A stretch of DNA of 45,508 nucleotides from positions 1 through 45,508 of the forward strand of contig CAYFUM010000009.1 of assembly GCA_964346475.1 (NCBI GenBank). The letters run 5' to 3'. Shown here one piece after another: positions 7,219 through 16,003 of the stretch; position 1 is the first letter of the stretch; the number at the start of each line of letters is the position of its first letter. Below the pieces are notes generated by a model. That model did no database searches. It was not told the origin of the DNA and saw only the letters and a program-made list of their open reading frames with translations. The position numbers and the translations under genes were made by a program. The DNA is from DTU036 sp964346475. Lineage in GTDB: Bacteria; Bacillota; Clostridia; Peptostreptococcales; Acidaminobacteraceae.

Positions 7219-8675
7219 TGCTATACGACAGCTTAATTTTCGAACGTTCAGTTCCTGGTAAGTTTGCCTATTCTTTACCAGCACTGGATGTACCCGAAAT
7301 TGATTTAGACTCCTTAGAAACACCGCTTAGAAAAGAGCTGGACTTACCAGAGGTAAGTGAGGGAGATCTAATACGCCACTATGTAAATATTTCAACTAAA
7401 AACTTCCATATTGACAAGGAATTTTATCCTCTGGGAAGCTGTACTATGAAGTACAATCCCAAGATAAATGAAAATGTTGCTAGAATTCCCGGGCTTGCCA
7501 ATATTCATCCCTATCAACCTGAATCAACTGTCCAGGGAAGTTTGGCACTTTTATTTGAACTCCAGCAATATCTTGCCGAAGTATCTGGTATGGATACCAT
7601 GTCTATACAACCAGCAGCCGGAGCCCATGGAGAGCTGGCAGGACTTATGGTGATTAAGCGTTATCATGAAATGCGCGGAGACCACCACAGGACCAAGATA
7701 ATTCTGCCTGACTCTGCCCACGGAACTAATCCTGCAACTACAGCTATGGCTGGTTTTGAGCTGGTGGAGATCCCATCGGATGAAGAAGGTAGCGTGGATA
7801 TAGAGGAACTAAAGGCAGCTATTGATGAGAATCTAGCTGGGCTTATGTTGACAAACCCCAATACTCTGGGACTTTTTGAAGGTCATATTCAGGAAGTTGC
7901 TGATATTATCCATGAGGCTGGCGGACTTCTTTACTATGATGGCGCCAACATGAATGCCATTATGGGTAGGGCAAGACCCGGTGATATGGGCTTTGATGTA
8001 ATGCACTTTAATGTCCATAAGACCTTTTCCACCCCCCACGGTGGTGGCGGACCTGGAGCAGGCCCAATTGGTGTTAAGGACTTCTTAACTGAATATCTAC
8101 CGGTTCCTCAGATTGAGAAAAAGGGAGAAGACTACGTCCTAAATTATGACTATCCCAATAGCATAGGCAAGGTAAAGGCCTTCTACGGCAACTACGGCAT
8201 CATGGTTAGGACCTTTAGCTATATTTCATCAATGGGTGGGACAGGCCTGAGAGAAGCCTCGGATATGGCAGTTTTAAATGCCAACTATCTGATGGAAAGA
8301 CTAAAAAAGACCTACAATCTTCCAATAGACAAGCTATGCAAGCATGAATTTGTACTTTCAGGAATCAAGGATGCTCCTGGAGTATCAACTCTGGACATAG
8401 CCAAGAGGCTCATGGACTTTGGTTTCCATCCTCCAACTGTCTACTTCCCTTTAATTATTCCCGAAGCAATGATGATAGAGCCAACGGAAACTGAGAGCAA
8501 GGAGACCTTGGATAGATTTGGTGATGCTCTGGAGGCTATCGCTAAGGAAGCTGTGGAAAATCCAGAAATTCTAAAGGGAGCTCCCTATACAACACCAGTT
8601 AGTCGTGTGGATGAAGTTTATGCTGCTAAGGCGCTAATTCTAAGTTATAAGGATATGTTAAATGAAGAAAATTGA
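7218..8675 (+). CDS. gcvPB: Glycine dehydrogenase (decarboxylating) subunit 2
   Basis: This is the catalytic C-terminal half of the split P protein, with 485 residues. The PLP-binding lysine is Lys268 in HFNVHKTFSTPHGGGGPGAGP. Other expected elements are FYPLGSCTMKYNPK (69-82), which forms part of the active site, PAAGAHGELAGL (132-143) and SAHGTNPA (about 166-173). Partnering with GcvPA is shown by adjacency and a one-base overlap. Its 3' end overlaps the folD start by 14 bases, so production of methylene-THF and its oxidation are coupled at the level of one mRNA. Confidence 0.97.
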   Translation: MLYDSLIFERSVPGKFAYSLPALDVPEIDLDSLETPLRKELDLPEVSEGDLIRHYVNISTKNFHIDKEFYPLGSCTMKYNPKINENVARIPGLANIHPYQPESTVQGSLALLFELQQYLAEVSGMDTMSIQPAAGAHGELAGLMVIKRYHEMRGDHHRTKIILPDSAHGTNPATTAMAGFELVEIPSDEEGSVDIEELKAAIDENLAGLMLTNPNTLGLFEGHIQEVADIIHEAGGLLYYDGANMNAIMGRARPGDMGFDVMHFNVHKTFSTPHGGGGPGAGPIGVKDFLTEYLPVPQIEKKGEDYVLNYDYPNSIGKVKAFYGNYGIMVRTFSYISSMGGTGLREASDMAVLNANYLMERLKKTYNLPIDKLCKHEFVLSGIKDAPGVSTLDIAKRLMDFGFHPPTVYFPLIIPEAMMIEPTETESKETLDRFGDALEAIAKEAVENPEILKGAPYTTPVSRVDEVYAAKALILSYKDMLNEEN

Positions 8676-9492
8676 TGGTAGGCTGGTTGCCGAGACTCTA
8701 CAAGAGGATCTAAAAGCCAAGGTAGAGGCTCTGCAGGCAGAAGGAAAAAATCCTACTCTGGCCGTTATTCTGGTTGGTGAAGACCCAGCTAGCAAGGTCT
8801 ATGTGGGCGGTAAGGAAAGAACTGCAAAAAAACTGGGAATGGGTAGCCTTCGCTATGACATGCCAGCATCATCAAGCCAAAAAGAAGTTTTAGATATGGT
8901 AGAAAAATTAAACCAGGATCCCGATGTGCATGGGATTCTGGTTCAATTACCTCTACCTAAGGGGCTTGATGAGAAGGAGGTTTTAGAGGCTATAGCCAAA
9001 GAAAAGGATGTTGACTGCTTCCATCCCTATAACCTTGGAAAGCTCTTTCAAGGAGATGAAAGTGGCTTTTTACCCTGTACCCCCCACGGTGTAATTAAAC
9101 TATTAGAGCACTATGATATTGATGTGGCTGGTAAGGATGTTGTTATAGTTGGCAGGAGTAACATTGTAGGTAAGCCCATGTTTAGCCTCATGCTAAATAG
9201 GTCCGCTACAGTTACTGTAGTTCACTCTAAAACCAAGGATCTGGCTGAAAAGACTAAAAAGGCAGACATTTTAGTAGCTGCAGTTGGAATTCCAGGCTTT
9301 ATCACCAAGGATATGGTTAAGCCAGGTGTAGTGATTGTGGATGTCGGTATCAACTCTGTTGATGGAAAGCTCTATGGCGATGTGGATAAGGAAGTAGGGG
9401 AAGTGGCTTCCTACATGACACCAGTGCCTGGTGGAGTCGGACCAATGACAATTACCATGTTAATGGATAATACAATTAAAGCGTGTAGATAG
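8662..9492 (+). CDS. folD: Bifunctional methylene-THF dehydrogenase / methenyl-THF cyclohydrolase
   Basis: FolD oxidises 5,10-methylene-THF to methenyl-THF with NAD(P)+ and hydrolyses it to 10-formyl-THF. The protein has 276 residues. The substrate and catalytic segment SKVYVGGKERTAKK lies at 44-57. DVDCFHPYNLGKL follows near 116-128, and the nucleotide-binding VGRSNIVGKPM is at 163-173. The C-terminus carries the typical PVPGGVGPMT. Its ATG lies inside the end of gcvPB. Position between gcvPB and fhs makes it the middle step of the glycine-to-formate route. No separate fchA cyclohydrolase is seen here. Confidence 0.97.
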   Translation: MKKIDGRLVAETLQEDLKAKVEALQAEGKNPTLAVILVGEDPASKVYVGGKERTAKKLGMGSLRYDMPASSSQKEVLDMVEKLNQDPDVHGILVQLPLPKGLDEKEVLEAIAKEKDVDCFHPYNLGKLFQGDESGFLPCTPHGVIKLLEHYDIDVAGKDVVIVGRSNIVGKPMFSLMLNRSATVTVVHSKTKDLAEKTKKADILVAAVGIPGFITKDMVKPGVVIVDVGINSVDGKLYGDVDKEVGEVASYMTPVPGGVGPMTITMLMDNTIKACR

Positions 9493-9501
9493 AGAGGTAA
9501 A

Positions 9502-11166
9502 ATGAAAACAGATCTTCAAATTTCAAACGAAGCTAGGATGATTCCTATTAAAGAACTTTCAAATAAGATGGGAATTAAAGAAGAATACGTAGAACTATAC
9601 GGTGATTATAAGGCTAAGATTTCCCTAGATATCTTTGATGAAGATAGAAAAAGAGGTAAACTAGTCCTGGTCACAGCTATTACTCCTACCCCAGCAGGTG
9701 AGGGAAAGACAACAACAAACGTTGGGCTTTCCATGGCTCTAAATAAACTTGGAGTCACTGCAGTAACAGCCCTTAGAGAACCTTCCTTGGGACCTAGTTT
9801 TGGTATGAAGGGTGGTGCTGCTGGTGGGGGCTATGCCCAGGTAGTGCCTATGACAGATATAAATCTCCATTTTACCGGTGATGTCCATGCCATTACTGCT
9901 GCAAATAACCTTTTAGCAGCTCTGATAGACAATCATATTCACCAGGGCAATCAGCTGGATATTGATGTAAACAAGGTTCTCTGGAAGAGAGCACTGGATA
10001 TGAACGATAGGAGTCTTAGACATATCGTTATAGGCCTAGGTGCCAAAGCAGATGGTGTTCCCAGAGAAGATGGTTTTAACATCACTGTTGCCAGTGAAAT
10101 TATGGCTGTCCTGTGTCTAGCCAACAGCATGGAAGACTTGAAAAAACGCCTTGATAGGATGGTAATTGGCTTTAGTAGATCCAGCAAGCCAGTAACCTGT
10201 GGTGATCTGGGGGCAACTGGTTCCCTGGCACTTCTCCTAAAGGACGCCTTAAAACCCAACCTGGTACAGACCCTGGAGAATACACCAGCTATAATCCACG
10301 GTGGTCCCTTTGCTAATATTGCCCATGGCTGTAATTCTGTTCTGGCGACAGAACTGGGTCTTAGAACTTCAGATATTACAGTTACTGAAGCTGGATTTGG
10401 AGCTGACCTTGGAGCAGAGAAGTTCTTTGATATTAAATGCCGCGCAGCTGACCTGCATCCCGATGCAGTAGTGCTGGTGGCAACTATAAGAGCTCTAAAA
10501 ATGCACGGTGGGAAGGCTAAAAATGACCTGGTGACAGAGGACCTAGAGGCCCTAAAGAAGGGCGTTGGTAACCTTGATAAACACATGGAGAACCTAAAGC
10601 TATTTGGTGTTCCCTTTATGGTAGCTATCAATACCTTCCCAACTGACACCGAGGCTGAACTGTCCTGGCTCTTTGATTATGTCAAGGAAAAGGGTGTTCC
10701 AATAGCTAGAAGCGAAGTCTTTGCCCATGGTGGTGAAGGTGGACTAGAGATGGGTAGAGTCCTTCTTGATCTTATGGAAAGAGAAGAAAGTAATTATTCA
10801 CCTCTATATGACCTAGACCTACCCATCAAAGAGAAAATTGAGACCATTGCTAAAAAAGTCTATGGGGCTGACTCTGTCTATTTTGATAAGGCTGCTCAGA
10901 GGCAACTCAAGGATATTGAAGAAATTGGACTAGGCAAGTTACCAGTTTGTATGGCCAAGACCCAGTATTCCTTTAGTGATGATGCAACACTTTTGGGTAG
11001 ACCCGAGGGCTTTGAAATCACCGTTAGAGAACTGAGAATAAGCGCTGGTGCAGGCTTTATAGTAGCTCTAGCTGGAGCTGTTATGACAATGCCTGGCCTA
11101 CCCAAGGTTCCAGCCGCTATGAATATGGATGTTCTTGAGGATGGCGAAATAGTAGGTCTATTCTAA
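9502..11166 (+). CDS. fhs: Formate-tetrahydrofolate ligase
   Basis: Fhs interconverts formate, THF and ATP with 10-formyl-THF. In glycine or purine fermenters it runs towards ATP formation, and in acetogens towards formate fixation. The protein has 554 residues, the standard length. The nucleotide-binding loop TPTPAGEGKTTT is at 61-72, followed by EPSLGPSFGMKGGAAGGGYAQ from 93. The C-terminal GFIVALAGAVMTMPGLPK is also characteristic. It lies 9 bases after folD and overlaps the next start by one base. Which direction operates in this organism cannot be read from the sequence. A 232-residue antisense ORF inside it is a shadow. Confidence 0.97.
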   Translation: MKTDLQISNEARMIPIKELSNKMGIKEEYVELYGDYKAKISLDIFDEDRKRGKLVLVTAITPTPAGEGKTTTNVGLSMALNKLGVTAVTALREPSLGPSFGMKGGAAGGGYAQVVPMTDINLHFTGDVHAITAANNLLAALIDNHIHQGNQLDIDVNKVLWKRALDMNDRSLRHIVIGLGAKADGVPREDGFNITVASEIMAVLCLANSMEDLKKRLDRMVIGFSRSSKPVTCGDLGATGSLALLLKDALKPNLVQTLENTPAIIHGGPFANIAHGCNSVLATELGLRTSDITVTEAGFGADLGAEKFFDIKCRAADLHPDAVVLVATIRALKMHGGKAKNDLVTEDLEALKKGVGNLDKHMENLKLFGVPFMVAINTFPTDTEAELSWLFDYVKEKGVPIARSEVFAHGGEGGLEMGRVLLDLMEREESNYSPLYDLDLPIKEKIETIAKKVYGADSVYFDKAAQRQLKDIEEIGLGKLPVCMAKTQYSFSDDATLLGRPEGFEITVRELRISAGAGFIVALAGAVMTMPGLPKVPAAMNMDVLEDGEIVGLF

Positions 11167-12089
11167 TGAAGCTGCTATATTGCAGTCCTACAAGTCCAGA
11201 AGTTGAAGAGAAGATTAAGAAGCTTGGCTTTGATGTTGTCTTTAAAAAGGAAAAGGACCTGGTTGAAGGGGACTTTGAAGGGGTCGAGGTCTTAGTAGGC
11301 ATGAATCCCTTTGCAAAGCTTGGCGAAAGTAGCTCAAGCCTCAAGTTTGTTCAACTTCAGACCCAGGGTTTTGATCATCTACCGGTGGGTAAGCTTGAGG
11401 GAGTTCTTGTCTCCAACAACCAGGGGGGCTATGCTATTCCTATTGGGGAGTGGATAGTGGGCAAGATTCTAGAGAGCTATAAGAGGACAGCCAATATATA
11501 TGCTTTACAGGAAGCCCACCAGTGGAAAAAAGATTTCTCTATCCAGGAGCTAACTGGAAAAAAGGTGCTTTTTGTAGGAACTGGCACGATAGCTAGAGAA
11601 GCAGCGAAAAGACTAAAGGCCTTTGATGTTGAAATCTATGGTGTAAATAGTTCTGGTAGAGCAGTGGAGCATATTGAAAATGTCCGTAGTTTTGATAGGG
11701 TAGGAGAGCTAATAGAAGAAATTGATGTCCTAGTGCCTGTTCTTCCCTACACTAAAAAGACAGAGGATCTAATTGACGCTGGCCTAATTTCAGCTATGAA
11801 GGAAGGCAGCGTACTGGTCAATATCTCCAGAGGCAATGTCATTGACCAAGAGGCTCTTCTCAAAGAAGCTGATAAATTCCTAGCAATTCATTTAGATGTT
11901 CTAAAGACAGAACCTCTGGATGAAAATAGTCCTATATGGGATCTAGAGAATGTATTTATTTCAGCCCATACATCCTGGGTCAGCCAGTTTGTAGATAAAA
12001 GAAGGGACGACTTTATCTATGAAAATCTTCGTCGCTATAAAAGCGGAGAAGACCTGCTCAATATTGTAGATATTAAAAGAGGTTACTAA
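11166..12089 (+). CDS. D-isomer specific 2-hydroxyacid dehydrogenase
   Basis: A cytosolic NAD(P)-dependent dehydrogenase of 307 residues. The Rossmann loop is VGTGTIAREAAKRL (GTGTIA at 138-143). The catalytic triad of the family appears as Arg222 in NISRGNVID, Glu249 in KTEPLDENSPIW and His268 in SAHTSW. The N-terminal substrate domain is divergent, so hydroxypyruvate, glyoxylate or another 2-oxoacid are all possible substrates. The general layout resembles phosphate-binding-type or GhrA-like members more than SerA, because there is no C-terminal regulatory domain. It sits in the one-carbon operon, one base overlapping both fhs and rlmN, which suggests but does not prove a link to glycine or serine metabolism. 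Confidence 0.85.
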   Translation: MKLLYCSPTSPEVEEKIKKLGFDVVFKKEKDLVEGDFEGVEVLVGMNPFAKLGESSSSLKFVQLQTQGFDHLPVGKLEGVLVSNNQGGYAIPIGEWIVGKILESYKRTANIYALQEAHQWKKDFSIQELTGKKVLFVGTGTIAREAAKRLKAFDVEIYGVNSSGRAVEHIENVRSFDRVGELIEEIDVLVPVLPYTKKTEDLIDAGLISAMKEGSVLVNISRGNVIDQEALLKEADKFLAIHLDVLKTEPLDENSPIWDLENVFISAHTSWVSQFVDKRRDDFIYENLRRYKSGEDLLNIVDIKRGY

Positions 12090-13120
12090 TGAATGTTTTA
12101 GGGCTAGCCTATGAAGACTTTCTAAACTTAGATTTTGGCCTTGCCAAATATAGAAATAAACAGATTTTTGAGGGACTTCATAAAAAAGGGCTGGACTATG
12201 AAGATATCACTAGTCTACCTCAAGCTCTAAGAAAACAACTGGCAGAGGATTATCCTCTGCCGGTTGTGCTTATTAAAGAGGTCTACGAGAGCAAAAGGGA
12301 TGATACGAAAAAACTCATTCTGGCTTTGGCTGATGGCAATCTAATCGAAGTAGTTCTAATGAAGTATCATTACGGCTGGACCCTTTGTACCCCTAGTCAG
12401 GTGGGCTGTGCTATGGGTTGCAGTTTTTGTGCTTCTACTCTAAACGGTTTAGTTAGAAACCTGACCAGGGCTGAATTACTTAGGATTTTTTATGTAGCTA
12501 GCAGCTATATAGGTGAGATAAATCGCTTGGTACTTATGGGGAGTGGTGAGCCTCTACATAACTACGATGAAGTTTTAGCTTATATTAAACTTTTAACCCA
12601 CGAAAAAGGAAGAAACCTATCGGCAAGGGCAATATCTCTTTCTAGCTGTGGTTTAGTTGAAGAGATTGATAGGCTGGCTGAGGAAAATATACCTCTTACC
12701 TTGACTATAAGCCTCCATGCACCTAATGATAGGATTAGAAAAAGCATTATGCCGATTGCAAATTCTATTTCTATTGATAAACTGATTGCAAGTGCCGAGG
12801 CCTATCAGAAAAAAACTGGTAGGAGGGTCAGCATGGAGTATACTCTAATCCAGGGTGTCAATGATTCCCTAGAAAATGCTAAAGAACTCACTCAGAGACT
12901 TAGAGGAAAGGGCTTTCACGTAAATTTAATTTCAGTTAATCCCTTGGAAGAAAGAGACTTTCAAGCACCCAGACCAAGAGCTTTAGAGGATTTTAAAAAA
13001 GTACTTGAAGCTGGGCGAATAAATGTTACAATCAGAAGAGAATTGGGAAGCGATATTAGTGGTTCCTGTGGACAACTTCGAAACCGCTATGTGAAGCTTG
13101 AAAAGGAGTTAAAATGGTAA
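12089..13120 (+). CDS. rlmN: Dual-specificity RNA methyltransferase RlmN
   Basis: RlmN is a radical SAM enzyme that methylates C2 of A2503 in 23S rRNA and A37 of some tRNAs. The protein has 343 residues. The cluster motif CAMGCSFC supplies Cys107, Cys111 and Cys114. The two mechanistic cysteines of the family are also present: Cys100 in TLCTPSQVGC and Cys327 in DISGSCGQLR. SISLHAPND and MEYTLIQGVND are further RlmN features. It is coupled to the dehydrogenase upstream (one-base overlap) and overlaps the next gene by 7 bases. Its presence at the end of a glycine operon may only reflect read-through organisation. Confidence 0.95.
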   Translation: MNVLGLAYEDFLNLDFGLAKYRNKQIFEGLHKKGLDYEDITSLPQALRKQLAEDYPLPVVLIKEVYESKRDDTKKLILALADGNLIEVVLMKYHYGWTLCTPSQVGCAMGCSFCASTLNGLVRNLTRAELLRIFYVASSYIGEINRLVLMGSGEPLHNYDEVLAYIKLLTHEKGRNLSARAISLSSCGLVEEIDRLAEENIPLTLTISLHAPNDRIRKSIMPIANSISIDKLIASAEAYQKKTGRRVSMEYTLIQGVNDSLENAKELTQRLRGKGFHVNLISVNPLEERDFQAPRPRALEDFKKVLEAGRINVTIRRELGSDISGSCGQLRNRYVKLEKELKW

Positions 13121-13524
13121 AAGTAATTGCAGGTGGAAAAGGTTCAGGAAAAACAAAAAGAATGATTGCAATGGCCAATGAAGTGGCCAAGGATCCCCAT
13201 GGAAGTTTGTTTTTTATTGACGATGATAATCGCAATATCTTTGAATTAAACCGTAATATTCGCTTTATTAATAAAGAAGAATTTCTTATAAAGGATAAGG
13301 AGTGGCTATATGGATTTCTCTGTGGCATCTTGGCCGGTGACTATGACACAGAAAAAGTTTATATTGATGGAATAGACTATATAGGCGATCTATCCTCCCA
13401 GGAGCTGGAAGACTTCCTAAAAAAATTGGATAAACTAGGCAGAGAAAATGATGCTGAGTTTTATCTATGTTTTACCCTCAATGAAGATGATCTTACAGAT
13501 TTTGGAAAAGAAAGACTTGTGTAA
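13114..13524 (+). CDS. Small P-loop protein of unknown function
   Basis: A protein of 136 residues with a clear Walker A motif GGKGSGKT at 7-14 at the very N-terminus (MVKVIAGGKGSGKTKRM). A possible Walker B is YIDGIDYIGDL near 89-99, and LCFTLN near the C-terminus could be a sensor-like strand. No other domain is seen. It resembles short ATP-binding proteins found next to housekeeping genes in Clostridia, sometimes annotated loosely as PilT-like, but I would not assign a function. The ATG follows AAGGAG at good spacing within the end of rlmN. It is the last gene before the terminator at 13528. Confidence 0.8.
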   Translation: MVKVIAGGKGSGKTKRMIAMANEVAKDPHGSLFFIDDDNRNIFELNRNIRFINKEEFLIKDKEWLYGFLCGILAGDYDTEKVYIDGIDYIGDLSSQELEDFLKKLDKLGRENDAEFYLCFTLNEDDLTDFGKERLV

Positions 13525-13527
13525 AGA

Positions 13528-13549
13528 AAAGGGGCCCTCAGGCCCCTTT
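13528..13549 (+). terminator. Bidirectional terminator between convergent genes
   Basis: AAAGGGGCC (13528-13536), loop CTCA and GGCCCCTTT (13541-13549) form a perfect stem with A and T tracts on its two sides. It can end the one-carbon operon on the plus strand and the methyltransferase gene on the minus strand. Confidence 0.9.
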
Positions 13550-13550
13550 A

Positions 13551-14237
13551 TTAATAGGTGTGATGTAGTGCAATTCCCACAGCCAGACCTAGATTAAGTG
13601 AGTCCACCTTAGGACTCATTTTAATTTTTACTGGCTGATATTTAAGGGCAAAATCTTCTGGCAGTCCAGATGATTCTGAGCCAAAGAGGAGGGAATAGGG
13701 CTTTTCCAATTCCAATTCTTTTAAGAGAGGGTGTTGACCTGTCATAAAGGCATAAACCTTGTTCCCAAAGTTTTTTTCATAATCCTCCATTGAGGAAAAG
13801 TGTTGAACCCTTAATGAGAAGATGGCCCCCATGGAGGCTCTAATGCTGGCCGGGTTAAAGCTATCACAGCTGGGTTCTATAATAGCAAGATCCTCCTTAC
13901 CAAAGGCCAGGGCAGACCTGAAGATGGTACCTAGATTTCCAATTTGCTCAGGTCTGTGGAGGATAAGGTGGTTACCAGGCCTAATTTTCTCCTTGTATTT
14001 ATTAAATTTTGCAGCCAGGTAGATGTTGTCCTTTTCTAGCCCCTTAAAAAAATTGGGAGATTTTATAAGTTCTAGGTGGTTTTTGTCAGCTAAAAGGCTA
14101 ATTTTTTCTTCTAATTCCTGGCTTATCTGGGGATCTACATAGATTACCCTGACTAGCTCGGGCCTTTTTAGACAGATTTCCAAGGTAGGATAGGCTCCCA
14201 GGGTATAGGAATAACCTAGTTTTTTGTTGTAGTTCAT
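13551..14237 (-). CDS. SpoU/TrmH family RNA 2'-O-methyltransferase
   Basis: A SPOUT-class methyltransferase of 228 residues. The C-terminal half holds the three SpoU motifs: NLGTIFRSA with the catalytic Arg, LLFGSESSGLPED, and a variant motif 3 SLNLGLAVGIAL where most members have SLNVSVA. The N-terminal region probably binds RNA (YTLGAYPTLEICLKRPELVRVIYVD). The target, tRNA or rRNA, is not known. I chose the ATG at 14237 over the one at 14252 because the minus strand reads ATGTATGGAGGATATATG, so GGAGGA serves the second start. It is divergent from the operon starting at 14295 and ends facing the one-carbon operon. Confidence 0.87.
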   Translation of the reverse strand: MNYNKKLGYSYTLGAYPTLEICLKRPELVRVIYVDPQISQELEEKISLLADKNHLELIKSPNFFKGLEKDNIYLAAKFNKYKEKIRPGNHLILHRPEQIGNLGTIFRSALAFGKEDLAIIEPSCDSFNPASIRASMGAIFSLRVQHFSSMEDYEKNFGNKVYAFMTGQHPLLKELELEKPYSLLFGSESSGLPEDFALKYQPVKIKMSPKVDSLNLGLAVGIALHHTY

Positions 14238-14268
14238 ATATCCTCCATACAAATTGCTCTAATTATTG

Positions 14269-14274
14269 TATAAT
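14269..14274 (+). promoter_or_regulatory. -10 element of the large 14.3-29.1 kb operon
   Basis: A perfect TATAAT lies 20 bases before the ATG at 14295. I see no convincing -35 hexamer. If used, the transcript leader would be very short, only about 10-15 bases, just enough for the AGGAAG ribosome binding site. Confidence 0.45.
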
Positions 14275-14294
14275 GAAGAGTGAGGAAGAACAAG

Positions 14295-15203
14295 ATGTCT
14301 TATTATAAATTATCTAAAAGCCTAATAGATAAATATGGTGAAAAAACCTATAAGCTGCCCTTGAACCTTCCAGGTAGCTGCCCCAACAGGGATGGAAGGG
14401 TCTCCTGGGGAGGCTGTAGTTTTTGTGCAGAGGGTGCTATGGACTTTGAACTACTTGATAGTAGTTTATCCCTTGCTGAGCAGCTAGAGAAAAATAAAGC
14501 CTATATGGGAAAAGTCTATGGTGCAAAAAAGTTTATAGCATATTTTCAAAACTACAGTGCTACCTATAGGCCAACTGAAGAGCTTCTAGCTTTTATGGAG
14601 CAGTGTCTAATCCCAGATGTAGTTGAAATAAGCCTATCCACAAGGCCCGACTGTCTGGACCAGTCCATGCTGGATCAGTTAAGGGAGTTTTCTCAGAGAA
14701 ATTCAGTGGAGGTAAATCTAGAGCTGGGAGTTCAATGCCTTAATGATAGAGTTCTTGAAGCTATGAACAGAGGGCATGATAGTAAAGCCTCTTTGGAGGC
14801 TATGAAAAAGATTAAAGAAGCAGGCCTAGGCCTAGGAATACATGCTATTTTAAACTATCCCGGTATGGATAGGGGAGATGTCCAAGGCTTAGCAGAGGTG
14901 GCCTCAGACATTGGTGTTGATAGGGTAAAGCTTCATTCCCTCTATATAGAGAAGGGAACCCTGCTGGGTAGACAGTATTTGGAGGGAGACTTTGAAATTT
15001 GCTCTATAGAAGAGTACTTTGAGAGGGTTCTAATTTTTCTTGGCTATCTCAAGGAGGGGATCGCAATAGAGAGGTTCTTTGCTCGGGCTCCCCAGGAAAC
15101 AACACTATTTTGCAACTGGTCTAGGAGCTGGCGTTTTCTCATGGGTGAACTAGAAAAACTTATGGAGAAAAGAGACTTCTATCAGTCTATGTATAGGAGG
15201 TAG
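14295..15203 (+). CDS. TIGR01212-type radical SAM protein (YtqA/YhcC family)
   Basis: A radical SAM protein of 302 residues. The cluster cysteines are spaced as in the TIGR01212 family: Cys29 in GSCPNRDG, then Cys41 and Cys44 in WGGCSFC. Downstream are IAYFQNYSATY, EISLSTRPDC, LELGVQCLNDRVLEAMNRGH and KLHSLYIEKGT, all typical. The biochemical role of the family is not established; tRNA-related modification has been proposed for some homologues. I chose ATG 14295 because AGGAAG at 14283-14288 is placed for it and would lie inside the gene if the GTG at 14280 were used. It heads a long operon and is followed after 2 bases by a (p)ppGpp synthetase. Confidence 0.88.
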   Translation: MSYYKLSKSLIDKYGEKTYKLPLNLPGSCPNRDGRVSWGGCSFCAEGAMDFELLDSSLSLAEQLEKNKAYMGKVYGAKKFIAYFQNYSATYRPTEELLAFMEQCLIPDVVEISLSTRPDCLDQSMLDQLREFSQRNSVEVNLELGVQCLNDRVLEAMNRGHDSKASLEAMKKIKEAGLGLGIHAILNYPGMDRGDVQGLAEVASDIGVDRVKLHSLYIEKGTLLGRQYLEGDFEICSIEEYFERVLIFLGYLKEGIAIERFFARAPQETTLFCNWSRSWRFLMGELEKLMEKRDFYQSMYRR

Positions 15204-15205
15204 GA

Positions 15206-16003
15206 ATGTACAATGTAAGAGAATGGAATCGATTTCTGATTCCCTATGAACAGGCTGTTGAAGAGCTTAAAATAAAATTTAAAGCCCTGAGAAATGGTTA
15301 TAGAGAGGTGGGGGAGTACTCCCCGATAGAATTTGTAACTGGCAGGGTAAAGAAGGTATCTAGCATTTTGGAAAAAAGTAAGAAGCTAGATATAGCCTAT
15401 GAGGATATCCAGGAGAAAATGGAAGATATAGCTGGCATAAGGATTATGTGTCAGCTACTGGATGACATCTATGACGTTGTAGATTTCATTAAGGATAGGG
15501 ATGGCAAGGACTTCAGCCTGCTCTACTCCAAGGACTATATTAAGAACCCCAAGGAGAGTGGTTACAGGTCCTACCACATGGTTATTAAGTATCCTGTTCA
15601 CACAGCCTTTGGCTACACAGAAATTCTTGCAGAAATTCAAATTCGAACCCTGGCTATGAATTTCTGGGCAATAATCGAGCACTCTTTGAATTATAAATAC
15701 CAACAGCAAATTCCCGAAAAGGTTAGGCATCGCCTTGAAAGGGCTGCAGAATCTGTTTGGAATTTAGATGCAGAAATGCTGGCAATAAAGGATGATATAA
15801 CCTCGGCCCAGGTGCTTTTTGAAGTAAATAGTGATGCTGTGCAGTCTATTACAACCCAGATCCAACTTATGAATGCCTGGGGACAGACAGATCTAGCCAC
15901 TATGTATCAGGAGAAGCTGGACAACATCCTAGACCTGAAATCCAGTGAAGTTCTTGAGGAATTATTAGCTGAAATGAATACTAGCCTGGAGGAAATTTCA
16001 TGA
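15206..16003 (+). CDS. Small alarmone synthetase, (p)ppGpp synthetase (RelQ-like)
   Basis: A single-domain (p)ppGpp synthetase of 265 residues that makes the alarmone from ATP and GTP or GDP. It has only the synthetase domain, with no HD hydrolase, TGS or ACT domain. Motifs in order: FVTGRVKKVSSILEKSKK (43-60, ATP site), MEDIAGIRI (72-80), PKESGYRSYHMVI (115-127, nucleotide site) and AEIQIRTLAMNFWAIIEHSLNYK (142-164). The C-terminal helices extend about 50 residues beyond typical RelQ. The ATG follows GGAGGTAGGA. Its stop overlaps the next gene. It lies four genes upstream of gmk, whose product is a known (p)ppGpp target in Firmicutes. Confidence 0.92.
   Translation: MYNVREWNRFLIPYEQAVEELKIKFKALRNGYREVGEYSPIEFVTGRVKKVSSILEKSKKLDIAYEDIQEKMEDIAGIRIMCQLLDDIYDVVDFIKDRDGKDFSLLYSKDYIKNPKESGYRSYHMVIKYPVHTAFGYTEILAEIQIRTLAMNFWAIIEHSLNYKYQQQIPEKVRHRLERAAESVWNLDAEMLAIKDDITSAQVLFEVNSDAVQSITTQIQLMNAWGQTDLATMYQEKLDNILDLKSSEVLEELLAEMNTSLEEIS

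Noticed and set aside
9951..10649. Antisense ORF of 232 residues inside fhs
   Set aside because: It is a shadow of the fhs codon pattern, has low-complexity serine/proline-rich composition and no ribosome binding site.
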